A DNA stretch of 64,000 nucleotides from Ilyonectria destructans (Eukaryota; Ascomycota; Sordariomycetes; Hypocreales; Nectriaceae): the NCBI GenBank assembly GCA_020740775.1, contig JAHEWK010000005.1, positions 1 to 64,000 of the forward strand. The letters are read 5' to 3'. The notes beneath the pieces are model-generated. The model was not told the DNA's origin. It worked only from the letters and a program-made list of their open reading frames with translations, and did no database searches. The position numbers and the translations under genes are program-made. Below are positions 10,793-21,400 of the stretch, in pieces (positions within the stretch are counted from its first letter, which is position 1; each line of letters begins with the position of its first letter).

Positions 10793-12673
10793 TTAGCCTA
10801 CTTGTACCAAGTCCCTATAAAACCTTCCTTGTTCACGTCCAATAACCGCCATTTTTGTATACAACGAGGAACTCTCGTCAAGAGTAAAATCATCGGTCAA
10901 CACCACGTCTGGATCGCAAAGAAATGGCAGCCTACCTACTTCGATCTCGCACATGACGCAACCCAGAATCTGGCTTGTTTCCGTTACAGTGGCCAATAGG
11001 GGTCCACAGTGAGCCACGCAGTGAAATCGCGGCATCACAACTTGCGAAAGATGCCTTACAACCCTGATATCGGGGATGCAGGTTGCCAGTGTCCCGAACA
11101 CCCATAGAGGGCCATTACCATAAACATCGTGGGCGATGGAGTCTTCTGGATCCAAGACTTCAATAACAGAAAGCGCGGCTACAACAAGAGGATGTAAAGG
11201 CCTTAAGGAGCACGGGACATCGCCGCCGAGCAAGTAAAGGTCTAGAACCTCTCGGGAAGATAAGATCCGGCCCATAACGTAACTCAAGTACTGCAGAGCA
11301 GCCTCACTTCCTGTGAACGTCCAGGAAGCGGTTTGGCTTTCCCGGTCGTTGAGGTCTTTCTTTGACCAAGTCGGAGATACGGTCGGCTGGGAGGCTTCTG
11401 GGAGTGATTCTCGCCATGCGCAGAGAAGCGTCTCGCTCTGGGCAAGACTATCCAGGAGCTCAGACTTGCTGAGTTCTTTTCCGTTGTGGGCGTCTGACTC
11501 TGCTACATACGGGAAGCCGAATACCTTTGAGTACCACTCTCGCCAAAACTGGACTGCAGATTGGTCCCCCACTTCATCCGTCTCGAGGCACGTCTTTAGG
11601 ACAAGCCGATTTCTTAGCGTGAATGCCTCAGCAAGAAGAACTGATAATTTGGCCGGGCCATGGAGAAACTGGACCGAAAGCTCTGCAGTCTTTTTGTTCG
11701 ACGGCCCACACTTCTCTTTCTCTAATGGCCTAAAGGGTAGCTGTCGTGTAAGTCTTGTGTGATGCATCCTCGCCCAGCCTCGTAGAATAGATGACCCCCA
11801 TGGCAGCTGTGAAATACTTTCAAATGCCGAGCGTACGATAGTATCAGCGCCGTCCAAATGAGCAAAGTACGACCCAGCGCTCCCGGACTCCCATTCGAAA
11901 AGAGACAAGAGGAGACTTCCAGCAAGGCAAAGCCCCGCTGCATCACTACTGTCAAGGTCAGCTCTTCTGAGCGTGTTGACAGCATCGGCGTATAAGACGA
12001 TTGCATTTCTCTTCCAGGCACCAGCAGCAACCGCTTGGGATCCTCCCAACCCAATCCTGAGGCCGGATAGATCATGTCGGTGTATCGTATAGAGTTGGTA
12101 AAGGCTAGACGCGGCGAGTGACTCAATGGTTGGTCGTAAGAAAGGATGTGACCACAGATTCCCAGCTTGGTCATCTAAAAATGGCGCCAGACATCCCGAC
12201 ACATGATTGACGAAGTGATGAAGGAGGAAAGAATCCCTTTTGTTTGATCCCGGTGGGAATGACGATGTGAAATGTAAGCTAGCTGATGCGACTGGTGTCG
12301 CTGGGCAATGGGCCGTAACGTTCGCCATGAACTGAGGAGTAGATGCTGTAGCTCTAGGGGTGAGAACTCGGCTGGTTTTCGCAGGTTGCTTTGCTCCAGG
12401 TGTGCTTCGAGCCGGGACTGGCGCAGATCTCGATGAGCCATTGCCATTGAGCCACATCAGCCTGAGATCGTAGCCTTCGCATTTGAAGCCCAGCCGAACA
12501 CAGTTGCCACAATCTGGTTTGGCTTCGTCACACTGAGGGCCTTAGCACAATCCATCATTGCTACGGTCTCAGAATCCAAGTACCTTACGACGTCTGGCAC
12601 GACAGGTATAGCAACCAGTGCGTGTGCGACGAATAGGGGCCTTCCTTTGCCCAGGCGCACTGGCATCGGCCAT
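10793..12673 (-). CDS. Zn2Cys6 transcription factor, fungal-specific factor domain
   Basis: Two exons, 12673-12584 and 12532-10793, 609 residues. A 51-base intron (12583-12533, GTACTT...CTCAG) interrupts the zinc cluster. After splicing the N-terminus reads CYTCRARRRKC followed by CDEAKPDCGNC and a sixth Cys in LGFKCEGYDLRLMW, giving CX2CX6CX6CX2CX6C. The ATG at 12671-12673 lies about 20 codons before the first Cys, as usual. The rest (FVNHVSGCLAPF, HLDGADTIV, LPWGSSILRGWARMHHTR) resembles the fungal-specific factor domain of PF11951 type. It should bind CGG-containing sites in nuclear DNA. No target is evident; the neighbouring purine-salvage pair is a possible but unsupported candidate. Confidence 0.85.
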
Positions 12674-13122
12674 TGTTAATACGTAGTGGCAACCGACGTG
12701 ATCGGAGGAACGTTGGAAGAGGTGGAGACGCAGACAAAAGGTGTGACTGGTGGAATTACGGGGACGTTGCTAGGACCTGATGAACTGTATGATGATGACT
12801 AGGCTAGCTATGTATGACAGACGGCGTGTCGCTGGGGCGATCACCTCTGTCCCGAATGCCTAGCATCTCAGGCGTAAAACGGGACAAGTCGGAACAAGGG
12901 TCCGACCTGGGTCCACCAACAGTGACAGTCTAAGTTACGGAGTATGCTAAACCCAGAGAGTATTAAGGCCCACTTATCTAGACTCAGCTGGAGTTGAATG
13001 AAATTTACTTATTCCGCCCGGGAGGACTAACCTTAGAGGGCCAGGTGCGCTAGGCCATTTACAGTTTCTAACTTTATCATTCACATCACCCAGAAGCCCC
13101 ATATTCTTGGCGAACAGTACCG
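12674..13122. other. Intergenic, upstream of Zn2Cys6 gene
   Basis: About 450 bases forming the promoter of the Zn2Cys6 factor and the approach to the transposon island. A TTACGGAGTA word lies near 12934. No gene is visible. Confidence 0.45.
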
Positions 13123-13175
13123 GCACGCCTAGGCGTACAAATACCAACACGTGACATTTGTACGCCTAGGCGTGC
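13123..13175. repeat. Perfect 20-bp inverted repeat with nested palindromes
   Basis: Arm 1 (13123-13142) GCACGCCTAGGCGTACAAAT is the exact reverse complement of arm 2 (13156-13175). The 13-base spacer contains CACGTG. Each arm itself contains the 12-base palindrome ACGCCTAGGCGT. The element lies about 125 bases before the start of the decayed Mutator-like transposase, so it may be a terminal structure of that transposon or a factor-binding element. I found no second copy in the window. Confidence 0.75.
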
Positions 13176-13301
13176 AATAAAGATCGGTCATACAGTGAGT
13201 GATTTTTTGGCCCTTGATAACGACGGCAAATTGGCCCTCAATCTAATGATCAACGGCTTCTACGGGATCAATTCAACTTGCTATACCTTTCTCCTGCTAC
13301 A

Positions 13302-13850
13302 ATGGACCCAATTGATGCTTCCAATACCCGCCCTGCGGCTCCCATGGTCTTCCCCGATGATGCCCTTCCCCCCGAAGGCCAATATGCCTCACAAGAGGAA
13401 GTCCGCGTTGCAATCAATACTTAAGCAGCATCACGAGGTTATGCCTTTATGGTCTAAAGGTCTAAGAAGACTATAAGTAAAAGAACTATCGTCACCTTTA
13501 TGTATAACTATAGAGGGCGCCCTCCTTCCTATAAGAAGGGAGTAGACCAGTAGAATTCACGCCATATAGAATACCTCTTCTTTATTATTACAAAGTGTTA
13601 AAGTCTATAAATATATAACTTTATAACTTCTTTATAAGATTAAGCTTTAAGCTTTAAGCTTTAAAATATAGCTTAAAAATTCTATAAGAAATCCTATAAT
13701 TATATACTAAAATACAGTATTAATAGCAATATTAACACTGTATGACTAATCAGCCCGAATCGGCTTATTAATCTATCCGTGCTTTTAAATCAGTTGATTT
13801 TAAAGTATACGCTATTTGGAATCAATATTACTCAATAAGGAAAGTACCTA
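13302..13850 (+). pseudogene. Decayed Mutator-like (MULE/FAR1-type) transposase, 5' part
   Basis: From the ATG at 13302 the frame gives a Pro-rich start, then PPEGQYASQEEVRVAINT, a stop, and ASRGYAF, matching the N-terminal FAR1-like DNA-binding region of fungal Mutator-like transposases. Further on, RSKKT, VTFMYNY, and later a NQPESAY-like stretch (near 13745) corresponding to the family's HNHPP segment can be followed. Stops are frequent. At least one, TAA after INT, can be explained as CAA to TAA, the CpA to TpA change made by RIP. The gene cannot be functional. Family assignment rests on motif recognition alone. Confidence 0.6.
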
Positions 13851-15425
13851 TAAGGACAAATGCAGTACCATAAGAAAGCTGGAATTTTAGGCTTTCCAAT
13901 AGTATATATATTGTCTTAATACAATAGCTGGATTTTAAGCAAATTGTCTATAAAAAGGCTGAGACCCTCTGGGTAATTCCAGACTTATTTTATATTATTA
14001 TCACTACATAATATACTATTAATACACTATCTTATACTATCTTATACTATCCACCTCTTATCTTTATATACCCCTTAACCTTATATCCTTTATTAGGATA
14101 TTTCTTTTATAATTATATTACTTTATTCCACTGCCTTATAACCTCCAACAATATTTAAAATATTATCAATCAGACTATATAATAAGATCTAAAGTATACC
14201 CCTTATATTATAATAAACTATTAGAGGGTCAGACTCAGCCTCCTGCTCAGGCTTCTGCCCCAATATCAATAGACATACCAATCTATATATATTCTCACTT
14301 TAATACCTACTTATTATCTTCTTTATTTCTAATAGAATGCTCTATAGTATCTAAAACTATATCTAAGACTCTATTCAAGACTATATCTGAGACTGGAGCC
14401 CGCATAAAAAGACAGATGAAAACGATATATAGAATAGCTTACTGAAAGACCCCTTCTGCCGCTATATTTAAACCTCTATTATAAGCTGATAACCTCCATA
14501 CTATCTTCTAACAGTATAAGGCAGCTTAAGAGATCTAGTTTACTATATTACCTTAAGGAGCTACCAGAACCAATTAATAATACTATAGAGCTATAGGGCT
14601 GCCTCTACATTACAGTAAAGCTAAGTATACCTAGTATATTAACTATAAGTAAATAGGAAGTTATTATAGGGCGGGAAATCTTATTAGGGATTAAACCCAG
14701 AAGGAAATAATAAGTTATCTTAATTAGGATAAAGCTGAGAATAAGTATATTAAATAGAATATTAGGGTTAAGATAGTATAATAGTCTTTCTTATAGCAGC
14801 AAGAGATATAAGATATTTAGGCTGCTGCTAAAAGAGATTTAAAAGTATAGGTAAGAGTGTATAAGGGGGAGAATACCCCCTATTAAAATCTATATAAGTA
14901 ATAGAAGATGCAATTAGTATATATTATTTAAATAAGAAAGAGAAGGTAGATTTCTAAGTATAGATTTTATAATTTAATAGCTTAATCTAATAGAGTTATT
15001 TTTAAGTTTAGATATAGAGTGAATTTAACTTAGTAGTTACTTATATTATAATAAGAGATATAGGTATAATAGTGTAATATTGTAATATTAAATAACTCTA
15101 TAATATTACTGTATTCCCTACTATATCTATATAATATACCTATTCTAATTGACATTTTAAATATATATCTCTAACCTCTCTACTGCCCGGAGTACTAGTA
15201 GGTTAGTAGTTATCTCTATAGCAGCTATTAGCCAGATTATACCTAAAACTATAATGTTTATATTCCAATATTCATTATTAATACTTTAAAGCTAATTATA
15301 ATTCCATATAGAAGTTATATCCAGAAGAGGGTGTTATTACCCTTAGTAAAGAATATTATTAAGAAACCCAATATACCACTCTTCAGTAAGCTGATATCTA
15401 AATAATATTATCTCTATAATAATAG
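13851..15425. repeat. AT-rich RIP-like transposon remnant
   Basis: The AT-rich, stop-filled sequence continues to the 5' LTR of the retrotransposon and is probably the mutated body of the same Mutator-like element. No frame can be read. Composition changes abruptly at 15426, where unmutated LTR sequence begins. Confidence 0.6.
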
Positions 15426-15867
15426 TGTTACGACCCGTGCCGCGTAGACGCCTGGCGTCACGTGCACCCCACAAATTTCCCCCAATCAAATACACCTCAC
15501 TGCGGCTCACGCCGTACTAAAGGACTCACCCGTGAGCCTCTACGGCTCACGCGTGAGCCTCTCCGGCTCACCTGCGATTCCAAGGCTCACCGCCGTGAGC
15601 CTCACCTATCATTCTAGTATATAGACACACGTTCATTAGCACTTTCCTAGACTCTTAGCTACCTCAGCTATCAATACAACTTGGTTACCTCAATCACCTT
15701 GACTCGCTACGCATCACGGTGCTTGACTATTACCAGACGTAACATTTACCCAGTAAGTGACGCCCTAACCGATCTGCTAACATAAACCTACGGTTTATCC
15801 ACCAGCAACCCGTCTCTCGCCTACCCTATACCACGTATACGGCAGTCCAGAGAACACGACCGTTACA
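15426..15867 (+). repeat. 5' LTR
   Basis: 442 bp, TG...CA ends. It is identical to 23439-23880 except for one base. A TATATAG-type TATA box lies at about 15617-15625 and CACGTG-like and GGCTCAC motifs lie upstream of it. Transcription would be expected to start roughly 30-50 bases downstream of the TATA box, which includes the AGCTATCAA word at 15666. Confidence 0.93.
15513..15605. promoter_or_regulatory. U3 array of seven GGCTCAC / GTGAGCC heptamers
   Basis: In under 100 bases upstream of the TATA box there are four GGCTCAC and three reverse-complement GTGAGCC copies. Two abut to make the perfect 16-base palindrome GGCTCACGCGTGAGCC at 15544-15559. Multiple sites in both orientations suggest an upstream activating region that could work in either direction. 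The same array is in the 3' LTR at about 23526-23618, upstream of the antisense gene. Confidence 0.6.
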
Positions 15868-15880
15868 CGTTGATAGCTCT
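15868..15880 (+). other. Primer binding site, probably self-priming
   Basis: The sequence just after the 5' LTR does not begin with TGG, so it does not look like a tRNA 3'-end complement. Instead TTGATAGCT (15870-15878) is the exact complement of AGCTATCAA at 15666-15674 in the LTR, with one further G-U pair possible. The LTR word lies near where transcription should start. Tf1/sushi-group elements prime reverse transcription with the 5' end of their own RNA folded onto such a site. Confidence 0.55.
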
Positions 15881-15933
15881 TGTTCAGAACGGTTACTCGC
15901 GTCAACCATTGAGCAATATCTCGTACTGTCAAG

Positions 15934-18438
15934 ATGTCCGGAACCAACCGAACTCCCGCTACCCCAAGCAACGCACCTGCGCCACCAGCTTACACGGCTC
16001 CGGCAAACAATGCCAACATGGCTGCCGAAGTTGAACAGCTGCGCAACCTGGTCCGCACTCTGCAGCAGCAAGTGCAGAACGCACCAGCACCGGTCGCCGG
16101 AAACAACGAACGCGACCCAGGGGAAGTGATGAAACCACCGCTACCAGAGAAATTCGACGGGACGCCCAGCGACGTCGTACCCTTCATCACCAGGATGAAA
16201 GGACACTTCCAATGGTACCCACGACGGTTGGCATCCGCGGAATCACGACTGCTGTTCACAAGCAATCTGATGTCCGGTGACGCCAAGAACTGGTTCGAAC
16301 CCATCCTCAAAGATTTCCTCGACAACGACGAGGCCGACCAGGACCAAGACACGGTCAACCTATTCGCGGATTGGGAGAACTTCGAAGTAGCCCTCAAAGA
16401 CACGTTCGGAATGGTCAACGAAGAAAGGCAGGCAGCCGCAAAAATTCACACGCTCAAACAAATCCGATCTGCTGCCGCCTACGCCATCGCACTCCGACGA
16501 GTCGCCTCCAAGTTGGACTGGGAGGATGAGGTACTCATGGAAATATTCTACCAGGGACTGAAGGACGAGGTCAAAGACGAGCTCTACAAAGCTGACCGAC
16601 CCGACACCCTCACGGAATACATCACCATGGCCGTCAAAATCGACGAACGACAGTACGAAAGACGCAGGGAGAAGGCTGCGACACGCCAGAGAGGTCGAGA
16701 CACTCCGTACAATCCCTACTATCCCAACCAGCGAGGGAACGGTGGAGGACAGAGAGGTGGCCGACAGGGCAACTCTCGCGGAAACACCTCTTGGGGAACG
16801 CACGCCGGACCCATGGAACTCGGAGCTGCACAGAGGCAGCCTCGAGACAAGAAGGATGTCACATGCTACAACTGCGACAAAAAGGGACACTTCGCACGAG
16901 AATGCCGCAAGCCCAAACGGGAACGACAATTCCAACCTGTGCCCACGGGACAACGGTCACTGAACACCATCCAGAGGCAGGAGGAACCCGAAACAGCGGT
17001 ACGAACGCGAACCATCGCCATGACACGAGGCGCATACGACCACACTGGCACGAATTGCCCAGTGTACCTACCCAGCCTAGAGCGATACTTGTCCAAAGAA
17101 GAAGCAGAAGCACCCCACCCGGAGGAACCTACCTCGAAACTCAACCAGAGGAGGAAACCGGAGGAGTGGACACCAGTGCCGGAACCCCCGACCATTCAAC
17201 CACTGGCAGTCAGGCCTAGGACCATTGCCATGGTACGACGGGAGAAACAGCCAGAAACCTATCGAAGAGGAACACTGGAAGTACCGGACACCCAGAACGA
17301 CATCCCCGACAGACAGCTGGACGACTATGACATCAGGAACGAATACCCTGACCCCAGCGACGAAGAAAGACTGGACCCCTACGCAGAAGAACGCGTACCC
17401 AGCACCCCCGAAGAAACAAGCCAATCGGCAACAGAAAAGCCATGGTGGGACAAAGCCACGCTCGATGAGCAAGGCAACCGACAATGGGAAAACAAGGGAG
17501 CAATGCACCAACAACTCATGAGGGAACAACAAAACGCCAAACAACATGAACCCATCTACCTTCATGCAATGACAAGATATGAAGCAAGAGACTGCACGGT
17601 GGAACCCAGAGGAGAGTTCAGGGACAACCCTATTCTCCACCCCAGTGTGGAAGGACACGACCAGATCTCATGGATCTCGTGCTACTACCCACGATGCCAC
17701 CACCACTTGAAGGACAAATGGACTCACAACTGTTACCCCCTGAGACTACCAGGAATCCCCATCACTCAACCACACATGAAGAACGACACGGAGTACTACG
17801 AAAACACCAATGGTTACCCGAAGTACCGCGTCACAATCCTAGAGGCCAAAATCACCAGATTCCCGCAACAGTGCGTAAGAGGATCACAGGACCCTCAGGA
17901 TTGCCAACACCAGGAATGCCGAATCCACATGAAAACCAAGGTACATCTTTGGCACCAAGCACGGGAAGAACGAAGACATTTCCCGCAAGGACGAAAATAC
18001 TTCCAACCAGGAGAATCCGGACACGACGGATCATCCGACGACGACACTCAGCGAAAGGAAATAGAAAACTGGCTCGGGATGACCAGGGAAGAAAAACCTA
18101 CACCCGACCAACGAAACGAAACTACCGCAACGTCAAGCAGACAGGAAATAAAGGAGGAACACAAGACAAAGAAAAGTTCTCTCCATGCACGAAGAACAAA
18201 GAAAAAACACACACCTGTCCCCATGCCCAACGACGTTTGCGAAGAAACATTTGCAATGGATTGCAGCAACAGAGATTGCGCAGAACACAGCCAAGAAAAA
18301 AGGACCATCTACGAACGAATGCGCAGAATGCACGAAGATGGATTCAACTTTCCACGAAGAACCGGCGGACAGGCCGAAGACCGAGAATGGTATGAGGTGG
18401 TTCGAACACAGACAAAAAACCACACTCGCCCTCTGTAA
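15934..18438 (+). CDS. gag: Gag polyprotein with long C-terminal extension
   Basis: 834 residues in one frame. Residues 1-290 are a typical Ty3/Gypsy Gag: low-complexity N-terminus, short coiled coil, then the capsid-like segment (PPLPEKFDGTPSDVVPFI, AKNWFEPIL, YAIALRRVASKLDW). The zinc knuckle CYNCDKKGHFARECRK (CX2CX4HX4C) is at residues 311-326. Unusually, about 500 more residues follow. This extension is rich in Glu, Arg, Thr and Pro and holds three CX4CX2H motifs at about residues 583, 657 and 777. Usual Gag proteins of this branch end soon after the knuckle. The product should assemble the virus-like particle and bind RNA; the role of the extension is unknown. Its stop TAA overlaps the pol ATG. 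Confidence 0.9.
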   Translation: MSGTNRTPATPSNAPAPPAYTAPANNANMAAEVEQLRNLVRTLQQQVQNAPAPVAGNNERDPGEVMKPPLPEKFDGTPSDVVPFITRMKGHFQWYPRRLASAESRLLFTSNLMSGDAKNWFEPILKDFLDNDEADQDQDTVNLFADWENFEVALKDTFGMVNEERQAAAKIHTLKQIRSAAAYAIALRRVASKLDWEDEVLMEIFYQGLKDEVKDELYKADRPDTLTEYITMAVKIDERQYERRREKAATRQRGRDTPYNPYYPNQRGNGGGQRGGRQGNSRGNTSWGTHAGPMELGAAQRQPRDKKDVTCYNCDKKGHFARECRKPKRERQFQPVPTGQRSLNTIQRQEEPETAVRTRTIAMTRGAYDHTGTNCPVYLPSLERYLSKEEAEAPHPEEPTSKLNQRRKPEEWTPVPEPPTIQPLAVRPRTIAMVRREKQPETYRRGTLEVPDTQNDIPDRQLDDYDIRNEYPDPSDEERLDPYAEERVPSTPEETSQSATEKPWWDKATLDEQGNRQWENKGAMHQQLMREQQNAKQHEPIYLHAMTRYEARDCTVEPRGEFRDNPILHPSVEGHDQISWISCYYPRCHHHLKDKWTHNCYPLRLPGIPITQPHMKNDTEYYENTNGYPKYRVTILEAKITRFPQQCVRGSQDPQDCQHQECRIHMKTKVHLWHQAREERRHFPQGRKYFQPGESGHDGSSDDDTQRKEIENWLGMTREEKPTPDQRNETTATSSRQEIKEEHKTKKSSLHARRTKKKHTPVPMPNDVCEETFAMDCSNRDCAEHSQEKRTIYERMRRMHEDGFNFPRRTGGQAEDREWYEVVRTQTKNHTRPL

Positions 18439-18440
18439 TG
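18414..18440 (+). promoter_or_regulatory. -1 ribosomal frameshift site and TAATG stop-start overlap
   Basis: AAAAAAC at 18414-18420 is read in the Gag frame as A AAA AAC, the exact phase of a canonical -1 slip heptamer. Sliding back one base enters the pol frame, which is then open (no stop) to the pol ATG at 18438. The Gag stop TAA (18436-18438) also shares its last A with that ATG, so termination-reinitiation is a second possible way to make Pol. I could not assess a downstream stimulatory fold. Confidence 0.7.
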
Positions 18441-21400
18441 GAGCAACAGATGGGCCAAGAGCTAGGAGAAGCGGAACTCCCAGTAAGAGCTCTACGTGCT
18501 ACAGGAAGCACACGAACGGATTGCTTGGAAATCCAGGTACGAATCAAGGGACGCTGGTACACCGCGCTGGTAGACAGCGGTGCAGAACTCAACTACCTTC
18601 ACCCGAGAGTGGTGAACGAGTTGGAGCTACCATGGAGGAACAAATCGAACCCGTACCGAGTGCAGAACCTCGAAGGAACGAGTTTCAGTTACGACAACGG
18701 ACGCATCACCAGGGAGATTGATCACCTCAAAGTTTTTGTGAACGAACGCAACGAAGGTATCTCTTTTGATATCATTCCCTCGGCACAACACGATTTGGTT
18801 CTAGGCTATCCATGGCTGCAACGAGTGAACCCACTGATCAATTGGAGGACTGGCCAAATGACCTTCGACGATGTCGACGATCATTCCTCCTATGAACAGG
18901 ATTCAGACGACGACACGAGATCTCAAACTTCGACTGGCAACGGCACCAGCGAAGCAACGCGCGACGACACGACAGATACTTCGCCACCCCGAGGCACCAG
19001 ACACAAACACCGCAACGCCCACACACACAAGACACGCCGCACCATCGCACGAGTACGAGCACAATTCACAAAGCTCGACGAAGAACTGAAAGAAATGAAG
19101 AAAGCAAAGGAGGCAGACGACAGACTCAAGAACGTACCCCTTGCTTATCGAATCTACGAGAAGCTGTTTGCCGAAGAAACGGAAACAGGCCTACCACAGC
19201 ACGGTCAATGGGACCATGAGATAGTGCTGAAAGACGGGACTACAGCCAAGTTCTACAAAATTTACAACCTCAACGAAGTTCAACTCCATACGTTGAAAGA
19301 ATACCTCGAAGACATGTTGAAAAAGGGATTCATCAGGATATCGAAGTCCTCCGCAGGATACCCAGTCATGTTCGTCCCAAAGAAAAACGGAAAACTGCGA
19401 TTAGTTGTGGATTACCGACAGCTCAACGACATCACCATCAAGGACCGAACACCATTGCCACTCATCAACGAACTGAAGGATCGACTGCATGGCAAAAAGT
19501 GGTTCACGGCCCTCGACCTCAAAGGAGCTTACAACCTCATCCGCATCAAACCAGGAGACGAATGGAAGACTGCTTTCCGCACGAAATACGGACTTTTCGA
19601 ATACCTAGTTATGCCCTTTGGACTCACCAACGCACCGGCGACCTTCCAACGGATGATCACCAATGTGCTACGGGAACACCTCGACGTCTTCGTTGTATGT
19701 TACCTTGACGACATCCTCATCTTCTCCGACACGGAAGAAGAACACACGGAACACGTCCACGCGGTACTCAAGAAACTACAGGACGCGAACCTCCTCGTTG
19801 AACCGGAGAAGAGCAAGTTCCACACGGACGAAGTGGACTTCCTTGGACACACCATCCGTCCAAATGAGATCCGCATGGATCGCAAGAAAATCGAAGCTGT
19901 CAAAGATTGGCCGAAACCCGAAAACGTCAAGGAAGTACAGAGCTTCCTGGGATTCGCCAACTACTACCGAAAGTTCATTCGCGATTTCGGAAGTATCGGA
20001 CACGCCCTCACAGAACTCACGAAGAAAGGAGTGGATTTCAGATGGGACACCAAGGCGCAAAAGGCTTTTAACGACATCAAAAAGGCAATTCTCAGCGAAC
20101 CAGTCTTAGTCATGTTCGACCCCGACAAAGAAGTTGAGCTGGAGACAGACTCCTCTAATTTTGGTCTGGGATCCCAAATAGGACAGAGAGACATCAACGG
20201 GAAGTTGCACCCAATCGCCTTCTACTCGCACAAACTCCACGGAGCGGAGCTCAACTACCCCATCTACGACAAAGAATTCCTCGCAATAGTCAACTCATTC
20301 AAAGAATTCCGACACTACCTCTTAGGGAGCAAGCATAAGATCAAGGTCTACACCGACCACAAGAACATCTCACACTTTGCAACCACTCAAGAGCTCAGTG
20401 GCAGGCAACTTCGCTACGCGGAATACCTATCGGAATTTGACTATGTCATCATCCACAAGAAAGGATCGGAAAATGGCAGAGCAGACGCCATCAGCCGACG
20501 ACCCGACTTCGACACCGGCATCACTAAGGAAAACGAACAACTCCTTGAGCTGACCCCGGAAGGACATCTCAAACAGAGATACATCGCCAACATCCACAAG
20601 TACAAGGAAAAATGGCACGACATGAACGAAATGCCCAGCAAGAAATGGCAGACGAAGATCCGCAAGGAACACTCATTCTACGACAACAACGATGAAGTGT
20701 TTCCTAACGAATTCGACTACGACTGTGGGATACCAACGTACCACAAACAAGTATTCATACCTCGGAGACTAGTACCTAGTTTTCTGAAGGACAGAATGGA
20801 ATGCTACCAAAGCAAGGGGCTCACAAAAAGCCAAGCCCACGAAAGATTCCATCGCAACTACATGATACCCAAAAACGACGACTACCCACGGACAGCATGC
20901 CCAGAGTGCAACAAGAAACTCGGAATAGCACACGAAGACCTGCTAGAAACCCCAAACGAAGAATGGCGAAACAAGATACGACGGTACCATCGTCACGAGA
21001 ATAACAACGACGCCATCCACCCCCACGAGTATGACTACCAGCATGGAATACCTACCCACGAGAAACGAGCCTTCATACCCCCAGAATGCATGCCTGAATT
21101 CGGCCAGGAACGCATAAAGGACTACCAGAAACAAGGACTCACACTCAACCAAGCACACACTAGGTTTCATTGGAGATTCATCACCAACCCAGCAGACTTT
21201 GGACGATGCGACATCTGTGAAGAAAGAGAAATGGGACCCCAACAGCCCCCAGAACCGGCGAAGAAAGTACGATTCGTCGATGAGCTCGACAGAAGAACGC
21301 TCGCAGCGACACACACGGTGGAACCAGACAACCCACTACTAAAAGAAATCCAGGGGTACAACGACGCACTACCTGAGGAAGAACGAACGGAACGATTGCA

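Noticed and set aside
13195..13476. Open frame of about 93 codons starting near 13195
   Set aside because: It begins with GTG and covers the approach to, and one shadow frame of, the decayed Mutator-like transposase; no motif in that frame.
16360..17658. Long minus-strand frames opposite gag
   Set aside because: They mirror the codon pattern of Gag, have odd composition (Val/Phe/Ser-rich) and no motifs or splice signals; shadows.
17670..18395. 241-codon plus-strand frame overlapping the end of gag
   Set aside because: Arg/Thr/Pro-rich shadow of Gag in another frame. No conserved motif, and Gag itself is open throughout.
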